Source: Epiperipatus broadwayi
Taxonomy: Eukaryota > Onychophora > Udeonychophora > Euonychophora > Peripatidae
Direction of reading: 5' to 3'
DNA: 64,000 nucleotides
Assembly: GCA_028023455.1 (NCBI GenBank)
Contig: JAQFVV010012573.1
Span: forward strand, 2,478,815-2,542,814
A program made the position numbers and the translations under genes. Positions 9,971 to 24,900 of the stretch are shown here, piece by piece; within the stretch, counting starts at the first letter, position 1; every line of letters begins with the position of its first letter. Under the pieces are notes generated by a model that was given only the letters and a program-made list of their open reading frames with translations, was not told the origin of the DNA and ran no database searches.

Positions 9971-12900
9971 GTGGGATTAAAATAAAAGTTGGAATTTATG
10001 TTTACTGTCTTACCCTTTATTCGATAATTGATGTATCCATCGGTACTATTCTGCACGATAGTATATTTTGAAATAATACGTACTAAACTGATTTTTCTTT
10101 ATATCATTGATTTATCGCTATTAATTTTTCACCTTTATTTTTATTAATAAAGAAGAAAATTATTTCTTATTTTGGGATCCTTTTTTTTTTCTTGTAAACA
10201 ATTTTCTCAGCATTGATATTTTATTTTTGTTTTTTTACCTTATTTCTAGTAATATTTCTATTATAATGAAAGAAAAAGTTTCTCGTATGTATTTTAAAAG
10301 TGATAGTGATAACAATTACTTTTCATATATCAGAGGTATGTTTTTAGTGAAATACAAAAAAAAAAAAAATATTTTTGTTTTATTGCAACTGGCTATAAGA
10401 AATTCATTTTATTTAAAATACTACAGGACATTGTTCTTTTTTGCCTAATTCTGTAAACCCTTCATTAACTTAGTAATTATGTAACTATAAACATGTCCAT
10501 TCTTTACCTATGTCCAGAGAATGAAAACATATTTAACATCTTAGGAAGGTAACTGTCGGTCATTATATGTTACATTGTCAGCCTGGAGTAGATTATATAA
10601 TAATATCCACTTTTGTCAATTGTATAAGTAGACTGAATCCAAACCAGCTCTAAATCATAATTTATAGTATTTTACTTTTTATTTGTTTTTAAGCCTGCTC
10701 TTTTTTTTAAAAAAATATTGTTTACGTTCCTTGAATACATTGTCTTTCTTTTTTAGCCAACTGATTTCTTGCTTATTTTCGTATGACCCACAAATTAATG
10801 ATCAGCAGTAAAACAGGTGCAAATTTTGAACATAAAGTTTAATGGTAAATACTAACTTTGAATTCCGTTAAGTGGAATATTATATCTCGCCTCTCACAAA
10901 CATAAAATACGTCATTCTCAGTTTCCCAAATAAATATAGGTTGTTATTATAGTTTCAATTTTGGCAATAATTTTTTTTTTATTTATATAAGTGCGTGGCT
11001 GTAGAAAAAGTTTGTTGATCCGTGATTTATATCACTATTGTTTTCTAATATATAAACATTTTATAAGTTTTTAGGTCATCCTTTTTCTACACAATTGTTT
11101 TGGCTATTTTTATGTATATATATATTTTTTTCATTTTCTCCTTTAGCAGCTTTAATCTTGATTCCATTTTTTTTATCATAATGATTATTATATCTTATGT
11201 TATCGATTCTTATTTTTTAAGAAAATGATTAGGTTTTCTATTAAATTATATTTGATTCAGATATTGTTTATACTGATTTTTAATCACTATTGTTAAAAGT
11301 CAACAAATGATGTAGATTTTCTTCTGGCTTTCTCTGTACTGAGGCAGAAGGACTATATCCTGTATGGTGCTTCTGTCCTTTCAAATTAGCTTGTTCATCT
11401 GTTGGGTGTTCATTTTTTTTTTAATTTTTGGTAATTTTAGCTAAAATGATTGGACAATTGTTTTATAGTTTTCACACTTTTCGTTTCTTTTTCTTTAAAT
11501 TAAATTATTTATGTCAGTAGTGATTTAATTTTTTTTTATTCAACATGTTTATTAGGATTGATATCAAAAAATGCACAATTATTATATTGTTTTCACATTG
11601 TTTCTTAATTCCTTTTCTATAAATTGACTACTAATCGTAATTATGTCTTCTATTTAATTATTGTATCTTTCACTATAAAATTATATAGCATGTAAATTGA
11701 ATGAATTAAATTCTACCATATTCAGTCATTTAGTGTTTGTAGAGTTCATCATATTTTTGGGTTTTTCTCCCTTTTTGTTCCCTAAGAATAGCTAGATGAT
11801 ATTTAATGACTAATAGTTAAATGTTTAGCTGAATGTGATGTGGGCTGACCATCTCGGAACAAACTGTGCATTTAGAAGAAAATGGAGAGTCATGGCAGCC
11901 ACTAACCAATTTGTAAAGGAAATTGGCAGAATTAAGCTGCCTTTTTAAATCCATTTGTGTTTTTTATATTTTTATTATATTTACAAAAACAATGTGTAGA
12001 TTTGCTACCTTAATATGAACTGTGCACTGATTATATATATGTGTGTGGCAGATGATTGTCTGGTCCAACTGATGAGGCTGGTTCAGCAAAAACCACCTAT
12101 ATTAGAGATCATTTATCTTTTTCACATGTGTGTGGGCATGTGATATGAGATAGAGTGGATAGCTGAAGGGAATTTGAAAGTCTGTGTTCAAATCCCCTAA
12201 ATTATATCTATATTCCAGATATATAAAATATACTTGTATTTAATATATTACAAATTCAGTTTGTATCCTGTTTATCCTTCTGTGTATTTAAATGAACAAG
12301 ATCCTATACATGAGGGGTCACAGTGACTTAAAGTCAACATGGGCATGACAATAATATTGGCATTAAGGGATTTTGTTGTTCCATTATCAGATTTTCAAAG
12401 GTATGGATGACACAAGAGTTGGGGCCAGTCCATTAAATTGTGAAGATTTGCTATGTAGGAGATTATCTGGACCAACTGATGAGTGCTGGTTCAGCACGAA
12501 ATACATATATTGATCATTTATTTTTTTCACGTGTGTGATCATGTGTATCGGTTGTATGAGATACAGTGGATGGCTGAAAGAAACTTGAAAGTCTGTGTTC
12601 AAATCTCCTATATTATTTCTAGACTCCATGTATATAAAATGTATTTAAAATAAAACAATATATTCTAAATGTATTTAAATGTTTTGAAATCAATATAAAT
12701 TAAACAATTATATCATTTACAGATATTAGAAATTTAATATATGCAGAATATTAGATAAATATGGTTTTAATTTCTCCTTATACGTAAAAACAAAAAATAC
12801 TTAATTGTAATTATTAATTAGAGAAAATATAACTTACTATTAAAAATTTATCGGCTGAACGTTTTCGAGGAACCATGCCTCATACTCATAGCCTTCATGA

Positions 12901-15900
12901 AAAGTGTAATAAATATACGCAAATGTAAATATTCAAATAAGCTACTGTTACGTAGCCCATTTTTTCGAGATCTCGAAACATGTGTCCTTTCTGTTAATGG
13001 CATGGATGTCTCTATAATATCCAGCAAACTAACGAAAACTTTAAACAATAAATTCAACATAATATTCAGAACTCCACCCAATTCCAATAGGTTGATCAAT
13101 AACTCTAAAGACCACATTGATCGATCGCTCACCCCACACGTGGTGTACTCTATTTCCTGCCCTCAAGCCGGATGCCACGCTACATATTATGGGGAAACGA
13201 AAGCCACAATTAATACCAGATTGGCTCAACATCGTTACACATTCAACAGAGCTCAAACGAACAGCAACACATCCTCCGTATTTTTCGAACATAGTAAACA
13301 ATCTGGGCACAACTTCATACCTGCCAACCCCATTATTTTATGTTCAGAGCCAAATGATTACAGGAGAAAAATAAAGGAGGCATTCTATATTAATAGAGAC
13401 ATCCATGCCATTAACAGAAAGGACACATGCTTCGAGATCTCGAAAAAATGGGCTACGTAACAGTAGCTTATTTGAATATTTACATTTGCATATATTTATT
13501 ACACTTTTCATGAAGGCTATGAGTATGAAGCATGGTTCCTCGAAAACGTTCAGCCGATAAATTTTTAATAGTAAGTTATATTTTCTCTAATTAATAATTA
13601 CAATTAAGTATTTTTTGTTTTTGAATATTAGATTGTAAGTAAATGTATTCCTCTTATAAAAAAAGCTATGCATGGATAATAAATTTATAATTAAATACTA
13701 ATATATCTTAGTGAGATTTTAACCTAAATATTTACTCAATTTTTAATCACTTATTTTTAGGAAACTATGTGCAATACATATATGTTTTCACATATAATAG
13801 AAGTGAAAGAAGAAAACAATCTTTAAAATCCCATGTCAAAGCAAAGCATCTTCAACAGTTTCTCATAGTGCAGTACAAAAAAAAAGGCATTATTCCCCAA
13901 GCTTGCCAATTGTCAATAAAGATCATTCTTGTTGAAGTTTCAACTAGACCAGATAACTAATTATGGGGATGGCATGTAAATTTTCCAGTCATATACTATG
14001 AGGATTTTGTTATATATATATCTTCAATTAATTGTAGTACTATTGAATAACTGAAGTTTAATGAATAATTGATTATTCTGGTGTGTATGAATTTAGTAGT
14101 ATATCATGTTGCAAGGGAGTCATTTTCTAAATCTATTAATTTTTTTTTTAAAAGAAATGATTATGATTTATATATCTCATTTAAAACTTAAATTTTCTGG
14201 CGTCAAATTTGTGGTTATCCCAGTGTTTTAATTATTTTCTTCCAATGCGTAAGCTTGTGGTTAAGACTTGTAGAGGTCCCTACCTTCGCATTTTCAACCG
14301 CACATGCTTTAGGTTTATTGCCTTAGTAAATATTACTTACGTAATCAATGTGCATTAAATAAAGTTATAATTACAACTTTAAATTATTGTAATAGATTTA
14401 ACTATAAGATCTTTCCATTGACTCATAAATCGAAAGATTTCGCGATTACTAATGTATAATAGGAATTGTGGACTTAATCAGTGAAGTATTGAATAGCTTC
14501 ATGCTCTCAGATCTAACCGCTTCAGCTTCACCTATTTATACAGAAAGTAGGTTGAAGTAAAGAAGGGTTCCCCTCTTTTCTTCCAATGCGTAAGCTTGTG
14601 GTTAAGACCTGTAGAGGTCCCTACCTTTGTATTTTCAACCGCACATGATTTAGGTTTATTGCCTTAGTAAATATTAATTATCATTCTTGCAAACACGATT
14701 ATGACATGTCAAAGTGCTTTCACTTAATTATGCATTTTTAAGTTTTAATCAAGCACAAACACTAATAATTTTTATTATTTAAAAACAAGAAGTGAAATTT
14801 AAAACAGTAAGATATGAAGAATGCAATTTCAGATTCATTTTTTTAATGGACATGTAATTACATTATGTTATCAGTTATCTGCCATAATGCAGTTTTCATA
14901 TATGAATCCAGATCAGCATTTTCTTTATGCTTTTGTATCTTTATTCTATTTTTTAAATACTCAGCTAGGTTTCTTTTTTAAGATAAGCAATCAACACTTT
15001 TCTGTTATATTTTTTTCTTATACTTACAACTTTCATAATTCCTCTGATGCTAAATGCATACGAAAACTATTTGCTCTTCAAAGTTTTTTTTTAAAAAAGT
15101 ATTTTTTTTTTTTCCAAAACTTAAGCATTTCTGTCTTTTCAAACATTTTATATCAAATCTGTATTTCTGGTGTATCAATTTTTTTCTGTTAATTTTTCCT
15201 AATTGTACATGTTTCTACTCCATATAAAACTACTCCAAACAAATTTATAACAAGCCCCATTGATTTCATTTCAGTGATCCACAAAATAATCCTACCATCA
15301 AAAGTTGTTTAGATATTACAATTCTGACTATTTTCTTTATTGCTACTTTCATCATCAGTTTTCCAACATATCAATATTAATCTGCTTTATAATTTCCTAT
15401 GTATTGGTTATTCTTTTCTACTTTAGTGCACTTAGTTTCATAATAATTAGGCACTGTGATAGCATTGAGTATGGATATAATAGCTCTACTATCTAATGAT
15501 TATTTAATCTTACAATCATCAGCTTTAGAGTAGAGTAAAGCAGAAGTAAGCAGATAATTATGTCATTTGCTAGTATATTCTATCCCAAACAAAAGAGTGA
15601 AAGATGCTTATAAGTTATAAATATAAGTAACAAAAATAGTTATTGCTTTAATATCAGATTTAAATAAGTATATATAGCAAATTAGCTTGGATTCAAAACA
15701 GTAAAGGGTTTTGAATTTCAACCTATTAATTGAAGTTAAAGAAAAGAATAAAAGATGACTGCTAGATGAGAAGAGCAACTAAATCCGATCTTCTATTGAT
15801 GAAGGTAGAAACTAATCCGACAATACAATTATTATACAAGTATCCCTTAGTAAAAATTGATAACTCAAGCTTATTTATAGATGGCTCTAGAGTAGACTGA

Positions 15901-18900
15901 CAAGAACTGCTTCTAATGATATAATTACATAATTTCCTGTGTCTTACTAATTTTCTTCTTATTTAATGCTTTTAACAACTCTATTCTTCATTATTTTACA
16001 AACTGTTTCATATTTATCTAAATGACTTTTTTCTCGGTTAAAGTAATATTTATTTTTATCATATAAATCACTGATATATTTTTCCAGCTTCTCAATGTAT
16101 TTAGTTTATTTACTAACATTTTTATCTTTAATCATTTTATTCCTGTGTCTGCAAATTATTTATTCTATAAGATAAATCCAAACTCCCTCCTAATTTTTCC
16201 ACTGTTTGTAAAGACATTCAACAATTTTATAATGGAAATAGTCCAAAATATAATTACACATATAAAACTTTCAGACAAATATTTTTTTTCTAGATTTCTG
16301 TACATTCTTTTTTTAGCCATTCTCATCTAGCTGTATCGGTTTCATATCTCACTTCATTGTTAAATCTTTTGCACATATTTCTACTTTAATTAACAATGTG
16401 AATAATATTTTATAGAGTGATGCGGATTCTTTATCAAAGTCAGGAATCTCAGCCACTGTCCAGAGAAACTTGTTAGCCCCCTTCCCTTGGCATTCACTAC
16501 GCTAAGTTTTTCCCATATTCTTCACTATCCTGCTCCATCCCATTTTCACAACATTATCTTTGTTCACTCTATGGCCTTTATATTTAGACCCCTCTTTTTC
16601 TAAACCCAGCATAAAAACCAAGAACCCACTTTCTGTATAATCACTTTGTTTATATTTATTCTCCCACAACTTTGTTATTTGTACCCTTTCTTTTTGTAAG
16701 CATTTACATTCAATTAGCAGATGCCTAATATTTTCCATGCCTTCCTTAGATAATTTTCAGACTAAATCACCTACATTTCTCCATTTATGGGTATATTCCC
16801 TTGTTACTGACGATCTTGTTTGAGCCTTAAACGGTAAACTACTTTCCTGCTATTATTGTACGTTAACTCACACTCAATATTCTATTTATTTCTATATATA
16901 TTTAAACTTTTTTTTACTCTCTATAATAGTTCTCCAACTCACTATTTTTTTATTAATGCATGTATTCTATCCCATTCTTTGCCACTATAATACTCAACAA
17001 TCCTCCTAACACAATCATCCCACATTTTGTACAAGTATACTGATATAAAGTCTTTATCCAAATCTTCTGGAAACTGTAGGTGTATCTTATAGTATTGTTT
17101 AAGCACCCTCTACTGTTTAAATAGAACTGCCTTCTTCAGTTATGTCAACCTCAACATCACTAACCACAAATCAGAATAGGCTTAAAACTTATTTGCATTA
17201 AGCAGGTTTTACTTACTTTATTTCAAAGATGAAAACTGGATGATATATTTTTTGCTAACTTTAAAGAACATTACATTTTATAGTTAAGTGTTTTATTTAT
17301 CACATTTTGAAATAAGGCAAATGAAATCTTATTTGATTTAAATAAGATTCAAGATATTCATATTATGGATAATGATATTGAGGCTTGGCAAAACTGAAGA
17401 AGGTGGCTCCCTTGAATTTGCTCTGTGGAGTTTGTATTATCATAAATCAGAATTTGGCAATTACATATCATATCTTGGTTAAATAATGAGTTAATAGAAA
17501 GTGTATAAGTATTCTCATATATATTATTACCTTTTACAGATTTCACATTTTTCCATAAAGTCTTTTTGCTTTTTTATTTATTTCATATCCAACAATTGTA
17601 AATATCTTTTTTACAGTATTCCCTTGCCCATTTATATTTTGTTTCAGTTTTTATTCTTTTAAAAATTGATGTCAAATGTCCTACTATTAAATTATGATAT
17701 AAATTTTGCTCCAAGAAGTATATATTGACTCTTAATATTTATTTTTAAATCTTATTTTGAATCAAAATATAGGCAAAACTCTCCATACAGTAGTGCCACT
17801 CAGTGCCAGCCAGAGTAATCAATGGATGCCAGAAGGCTTGTGCATCTCATAGGTTCATAGTTAAGTAGAGATAAAAGGTGGCTGTTGGAGGGTTGCATCA
17901 GATCCTAAGATCTAGGTGCAGTGCTCTCAGATCCAAGGCTCCTCACTGACTAAGGCCACAAGCCAGAAACTAGTCTGGGGATATTGGATGAGTAGGCACT
18001 AGATGGGGATTTTATGCACATGCCTTCTGGCATCCATTGATTACTCTGGCTGGCACTTAGTGGCACTACTGTATGGAGAGTTTTGCTTGTGTTAATAAGA
18101 GTTATGTGCAAGCATAATAAATGTTTGTTTAGTGGTTTCATCAAAATATAATTTAACTGAAATCTAATCCTACCATCTGAAACTTTCTATAAATAAGTTT
18201 GAGGGGATTTTTAAACCATGTAGTCTTTACTATCAAATTTTTTTTAATCCCAACAACTTTAACTTCTTTTCAATGTCTTATATAGCATTCCAACTGCCAT
18301 TATTATTATATTACTATTTTTATATTCTTTTTCAATGACTTCTTTGATTTCTCCATATATGTTTTTTTTACTTCACTATCATTACAATTATGATTTGGTG
18401 TTTATATCAGATATCTTGAAAATACTTTTAGATGTACAATTATTATTTACTACAGTATTTCTTATAAAATTCTTTTTAGATCTAAAACAACATTTACATT
18501 CTTATGTCTTTTTATCTCCAGAATACAACATTTTTACTTCTCTTTTCTTGAAACTTGTTCCATTTTATTTACAGAATCTTACAGTATGAACTTTTTCATC
18601 TTATGTCAATAAATTTACAATTTTCTCTGAGTTGTTCATCATTCTAACATTCCTTACACTGTCTATTGTTAAAATAATTTCTGTCGTAGGATATCTTATC
18701 TTCATTGAAATCATATTTTATTTGCTTTCTCCGGCATATTTTTAGATATTAATGGCTAAAATATTGAATTGCAGTGCTGTTGACTATTGAAAGTTATGTT
18801 ATAAACATAATTTAATTAGAAAATAATATATACACACAGGTTTCCATATCCTGAGTGATTATGTATGGAATTTGTCATCAGTATGAATTTTTTTTTTTTT

Positions 18901-21900
18901 TTAATTTAACATTTAGATGCATTTTAGCTCCAAAATTTTTTTTTTTAGCATCAAATTAAAAAAAAAAATCTTTTTTAATTTTTAACTTAATCTACTATAT
19001 TTCTTTATACATAAAACATATGTTTTAGTAAAAGAACTAATTAATTTTTAAAAAGTGTAATATTTCAAGCAAAATATTTTTAAAAATATGCTAATTATAA
19101 ATTGGGCATTTAACTTTGATTAACATTGTACACATAATGCTATAGATTATTCAAGAGTATTGAAAAAATATGTGTGTCATCTAATATTTGTTACTAATTG
19201 TTTTGATTTCTTGTATTATTTTTTTTTTCTATTATAGTCTAAATTTATGATTGCTATTTTAATCAGTCTTATGTATGTTAATGATTCAGGTCTTATCTAT
19301 ATGTTATAATATGTTGGATTATATCCATCATCTGTCAATAAATATTAAATTTCTAGATAATTTTAAACTTTATTTAACTTTTTCCAAATACAGACAACTG
19401 TTAGTAATAACATAGGTTAATATATTACACAATATTTTGAATGGGAATTGTTCTTTGCTCTTCTTCAGGTGTTGCTAGCCTGACCAGTGACAATGTTACC
19501 ATAGGAATCAAACTTACACTTTTAGATTCTTGAATATCGAATTTAAGACATCACTCAGCTATTCTGTCAAAGGCAATAGTCAGCAGAAATTTCATATTCT
19601 TATCACTTAGAGAAAATTACTAAAAATAAAAATAGATGATTCAGATTTTAAACCAAACTTCGTAGATAAGTATATGAAATTTCTACTGACTGTTGCTTTT
19701 GACAGAATAGTTTATTTGGTTAGAGCATTGCCTTAAAATTGATGTTCAAGAAACTAATAGTGTAAGTTTGATCCCTATGCTAGCATTGACACTGGTCAGG
19801 CCAGCAACATCTTAAGAAGAATGGAGAATAATACCATGCAAAACATTATGTAATTTACTACGTGTTTACTAACTTGTGTGTTATTACTAACAGTTGTTTG
19901 TATTTGGAAAAGTTTAAATAAAGTTTATAATTTTTTAGACTTTGAACATTTAATAATAGATGATGGAAATAGTCCAACATTTTATTTAATCTGTTTCATA
20001 TTTGATCAAATTTTCAATAGAGATTCAATTGTTCATGCCTTTTTTAATGAAGTTTTTAAATGTCCTGTGAATAGTTTTTGGTTTATTGTGAAAAAATGTT
20101 AAATAATATTCAGATGAGTTTGCTACTAAATAATGTTCAATATACAAAAAGAATACTAAGATTTAGTCTATGTTTTTGCTTATAATCAATCATTTGTTAG
20201 TTTATTATCTTGATCTTGCTATTCAGATGAATGTAATATTTTTCCTTTTCAGGGTTAAGACAGTTTTGCTAATCTCTCTACTTTTATCACATAAGGTGGA
20301 TTTTAATACGGGAAAACTTTTATATCCAAGTTATTAATCAAGTTTTTTACAAGAGCTAAGATAACAAAGTCTTGTTGGATAAAGTCTGTATTATTGTTAT
20401 AAAAGTCGATCACTTCTGGTGATTTATCTATGCATTATTGTTATTAGATGATAATTTTCACTCAATGATTTAAATCAAGATTTAATGACAATGAATTTCA
20501 TGGATTTTTGACAAATTATGCTGGAACTAGTTATTGATGTTTAAGATCTAATAAATTAAACTGATAATTGCATATTAATATTATTGTTATGAGATATTAA
20601 TATAATTAACTACATTCTGAAAAAAAAAAAAAAAAGGTCATTAAAAAGAATAATGGCACAAGAAAATTTTGAATATTGCTAGTAGTTTCACCTAAACATT
20701 ATAAGTATAAATTTTGATTATGGTAATATGGTTTTAAAATGTCATCAAGAGCTGTGTTAAGAGTAGTACCATTTAGAATGTAGTGTAATTCCTTGATTTC
20801 ATTTGAAGTAGATTAGAGATATTATTAGTATCTATACATAAGTATAATTGAAATGTGATTTACTTAATGACGTTCAAATATATTTTATATTATTTAAATT
20901 AATCTGAATATGAGGTGTGTTATAATTCTTAATCTTTTCACATTTATGTTTGCATCTTTTTGGTGTTTTTAATTTTGTTGCTTTTGTATGTATATATCAT
21001 GTTGTTTATATATATATATCTTATTTATATAGATTTTTTAATAAAATCAATTTTTAAAACATAAGGAAGCATAGAATTAAAACTGTTGTTTTCATGATCT
21101 AGTCTATGTGTTTCTACTATTATGTTAAAAATTTTTATGGTAAAAACTTATTTGGAGAAATATTTGGTGAATTTAGATACCTTTATGAATTTAAGTATAA
21201 TCTTTTAATGGGTAGAAAATGTGTGCTCTAATAAATTTTTAATCTCAAGGAGTCTGATTAAAATGATCATTAGTGGTTTGCTAAACAGATAGCTACCAAG
21301 TTGCATACTTCAATCTTGATTGTGTCTCAATTAAATTTATAACTGTTTTTCATTTTAAAAACTCCTAAATATAACCTTTCCTAAGATCATATAATGTTTT
21401 TTTTTTGTTTGTTATTATCTATTTTTTTATTATGTACCACAGTCTTTTCCAACATATTTTTGATAACTTTTTTTTATTTCTTAAATAAATACCTTTTATT
21501 TTTCACCTATATAAATTTATATTTCTCTATGTGTCTTTCACTTACTATATTATTTTCTATTCAAATATTTAATAAACCTTGTTTCTGATCCAATTTCAGA
21601 GTTATGCTTTTATAAATCCCCCCCCCCCTTTCTCATTTTTTCAAATTTTAAAGCAATAACTTGGTTTATAATTCCATAATTTTTAATTTCATCTATTTTC
21701 ATGACTTTAATTTTGGCTACATTGATTTTCATTTTTTTTTTTTTTTTTTTGCAATCTTCATCAATTGTATCTGCAAATATTTGATAATGTACAATTAGTC
21801 TTTCTCCAATATCAATTTCATTCTTATTTACAAAACATCTTTAAAAGCTCATCAAAATAAATATTAAACAGAAGTATACACGATCTTGTTTTACACTACT

Positions 21901-24900
21901 ATCTTTATATAGCTGTCATATAATTTACTAATATTTTTCTTTCCATCTCTATCTTGAAAATAACCTCTTTCATTGTAAAATACTTTTTCAAGATTAATAG
22001 CATAACTGTTAATTTCCTTTCCTCTGTCAATATATATCTATTGGCAATAATTCTTAGCCTGTTCATTTCTAAATATACAAATTGCTTTTCAAATAGAAAT
22101 TTGTTGAATGGGTGAGAAATACATTTATTTAAAATCTTCACTAACACAAGTTTTTTATTGGAAAACAACTATCATTCCCCTAATTCACTACTTTCTTTTA
22201 CAAACATTCTTTTTCGTGCATAAGCATTAAAAACTTAATTGGTTTGTCATTTCTTATCCATTGCTGTATGCAAAATGCTTGATTGATGTACATAGATAAA
22301 CAATGGTATGTTCTGAAGAGAAAAGCGTGCTTGGTATATTTCTCATACTCAGATGTTCAGTTCACATTGCAAAGAAAATTGGCATTAATAGTAAAGACCA
22401 TAATTTAACAATGATACTATTTTATAAGTCACCATTAAGCAGTTAAATCATTATTTTTGAGGGTCTCTTAATAATTACTGTTGATTATAAAAAAAACAGT
22501 ACGAAGCATCATAAATAAAAGCAACTAAATAGGTAGTTAGTACTCATTGGATTTTCCATGTCTGCTTTTTAACATATCTGTAGAGTGACATACTTGATGC
22601 TCAATCTGTCATTTCTGTTTCTTAAACATCACATGATCTCCTGAGCAACTGTCCATATATAATTTATTTTTGTTTTAATTATTCCATCATATCTGTTAAT
22701 CCTCCTTAAAAAAATTTTTTTTGCTATATGCTAAGTCAAATATATCTTTAACATTTTTGAATTTCTCTAAATTTATTTTTTATTCACTTTTTCATAACTT
22801 TGTTGGTTTCATATATTAAACAAATATAAAAATTTATCTTCAATATTTTTTCACTTTGTTTCTAATGTTAACAATATGTCCACTTACTCATATTTTATTT
22901 TTAAATTTATAAGAAATTATAAGTACTTTTAAAAATTCATTAGTATTTGAAATAAAAAGCAATGGGTATTTGAATTATAATTTCATAATTTATCATATTT
23001 TCAGTTTGTGTTGTTGATTTTTTTCAACCTTTGTAAAAAGGAGTGCTATATCTACATGGACCAGTATTTGACAATAGCATTGGCAAGATTCACAACTAGA
23101 CAATTGAGCCATAGAATGGAATGTTGCTAAAGACTATAATACTTTGTCTTTGTACATGAATTACCAACTAAATATCACATGATTTTCTTTCTTACATTCA
23201 ACATATAATGATGTTTAACTTTTAAACACAGACCTACTCTTCAATGAAAAATGTAAATAGCCAATAACTATGGGAATGTGGATGTAATACTAACATATCC
23301 TTGATTTTTCAAGCTTACAATATATTATTGTGGAATAATTAGTTAATTTATTACTGAAAGCAGTGTATATGGAGTAATCATGATTTATCATTATCTTGAT
23401 GGAATTAACAACACAATTATTATACTGTCACAACAAAAGATTATGCTGCTTAAATGTTATAGGGATTTGCTATCTTATTATACCTGTGCATATTGCTTCT
23501 CTTATTTTGAAGTTAATATTAAAGATCACATATTTAAGTAACTATTTACACATGCTATTCTCTTCATTCCAGTTCATTTATTACAAGTTTTAGTAATCAA
23601 TGAATATTAGATGGGTAATTTTATTGTATCCATATTGTGCACTTTCCCAAATTAATTTCTGGCTTATGTTCTTTATGAGAAGCTTGAATTTAATTTTTTA
23701 CAAAGAAAGTATTTCTAATTTTGGATCTTTTTTAACAAAAATATTTTTAGCTTATAGAAATAATGATCTTGTGACTATGTTTGGCAGTGCAATTTTTTGA
23801 TTTTTCTAAAGCAGATCTTTTTAAAGATTTTATTGTAATATATTTATTTTAAAAAATTTGATTAATGACATTAACACATGCTTCAAAAGAATTATTTTCA
23901 TATCTTTTCATCTTCCAAATTGTCAAATATTATTATCTTTTAAAAAGGTATTTGATTGTTTCTTTTTTTTTTTGTCATTTTCATCTAAAAGATGAGATAT
24001 AGACATTGAATAAAATAATGAATATTAGATGGCTATTTCTTATTGATGACAGCTCAGAATACAATAAATCAGAAAACTATCATAGGAATCTTGTTATTCT
24101 ATCATCATGTGTTCTGGATTTATTCCTTACTTACATTTTAGCTTCTAAAATGGATAGACTATCTGTTATGTTACTTTGGTACTCAAATATTACTTTTTGT
24201 CATTGTCTTACTTGAACAGTAAAATTGGCATAGTAATTCAACATTTAAGTTTTTTTAATTTTATAAAATATAAAAATATCATAGGTGATATTAATTATAA
24301 ATATTTTGGTTTTGATATTTATATATAATTTTTTTATTGTTCTAAGTTATCTTTTTTAATATTTTACATCTAAATTCTTTAAAGAAAATATATATATATA
24401 TGTATTTTAGATGGTGGTTTACTATTAGGTGCATCTAATTTAACTGGTCGATATTGGCTTGGTTCATTATGGTATTTTGAGTTTGTAAAAGATGCACCTC
24501 AAATTGAATTATGTAAAGCTGGAGCTAATATAGATTCTGGAACCAGTGATGGAAAGTGGATTGACTCAACACATATAATTACTGGTTTAGATTCAGGTAA
24601 GAAAAAAAAACAAAATTATGTCCATTATTTAATGTATATTTTGTTTATAATAAAAAAAAAGCATTCTTTTTTACACTGTAATAGCTAATTGCAAGCCATT
24701 TCTTAATTTTAAAAGATTTCATATAACAAATTTAGGGAAATACTTAAATTATTTTAGAATAGTATTTTAATTAGCAAATTAATATGGTTTCAATAATATC
24801 TAAAATGTCCAAACCATTTTTGTAAAAGGTTATTTATTAAGCGATTATTCATTTCTTAATTATTTGTTTAAAATGGGGTCAGTAAAATTGGCCCAAATTA

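Noticed and set aside
9840-9990. Minus-strand translation LSIAAGIIAMFFLGASRIID, resembling a transmembrane (TMEM50-like) segment
   Set aside because: It lies exactly antisense to WDR77 exon 1, whose frame and splice phase fit. The minus frame is closed by stops and has no compatible splice partners.
21600-22170. Decayed minus-strand LINE in intron 1
   Set aside because: The pyrimidine-rich composition and one 87-codon open stretch are suggestive, but no reverse-transcriptase motif can be read. Left as unassigned.
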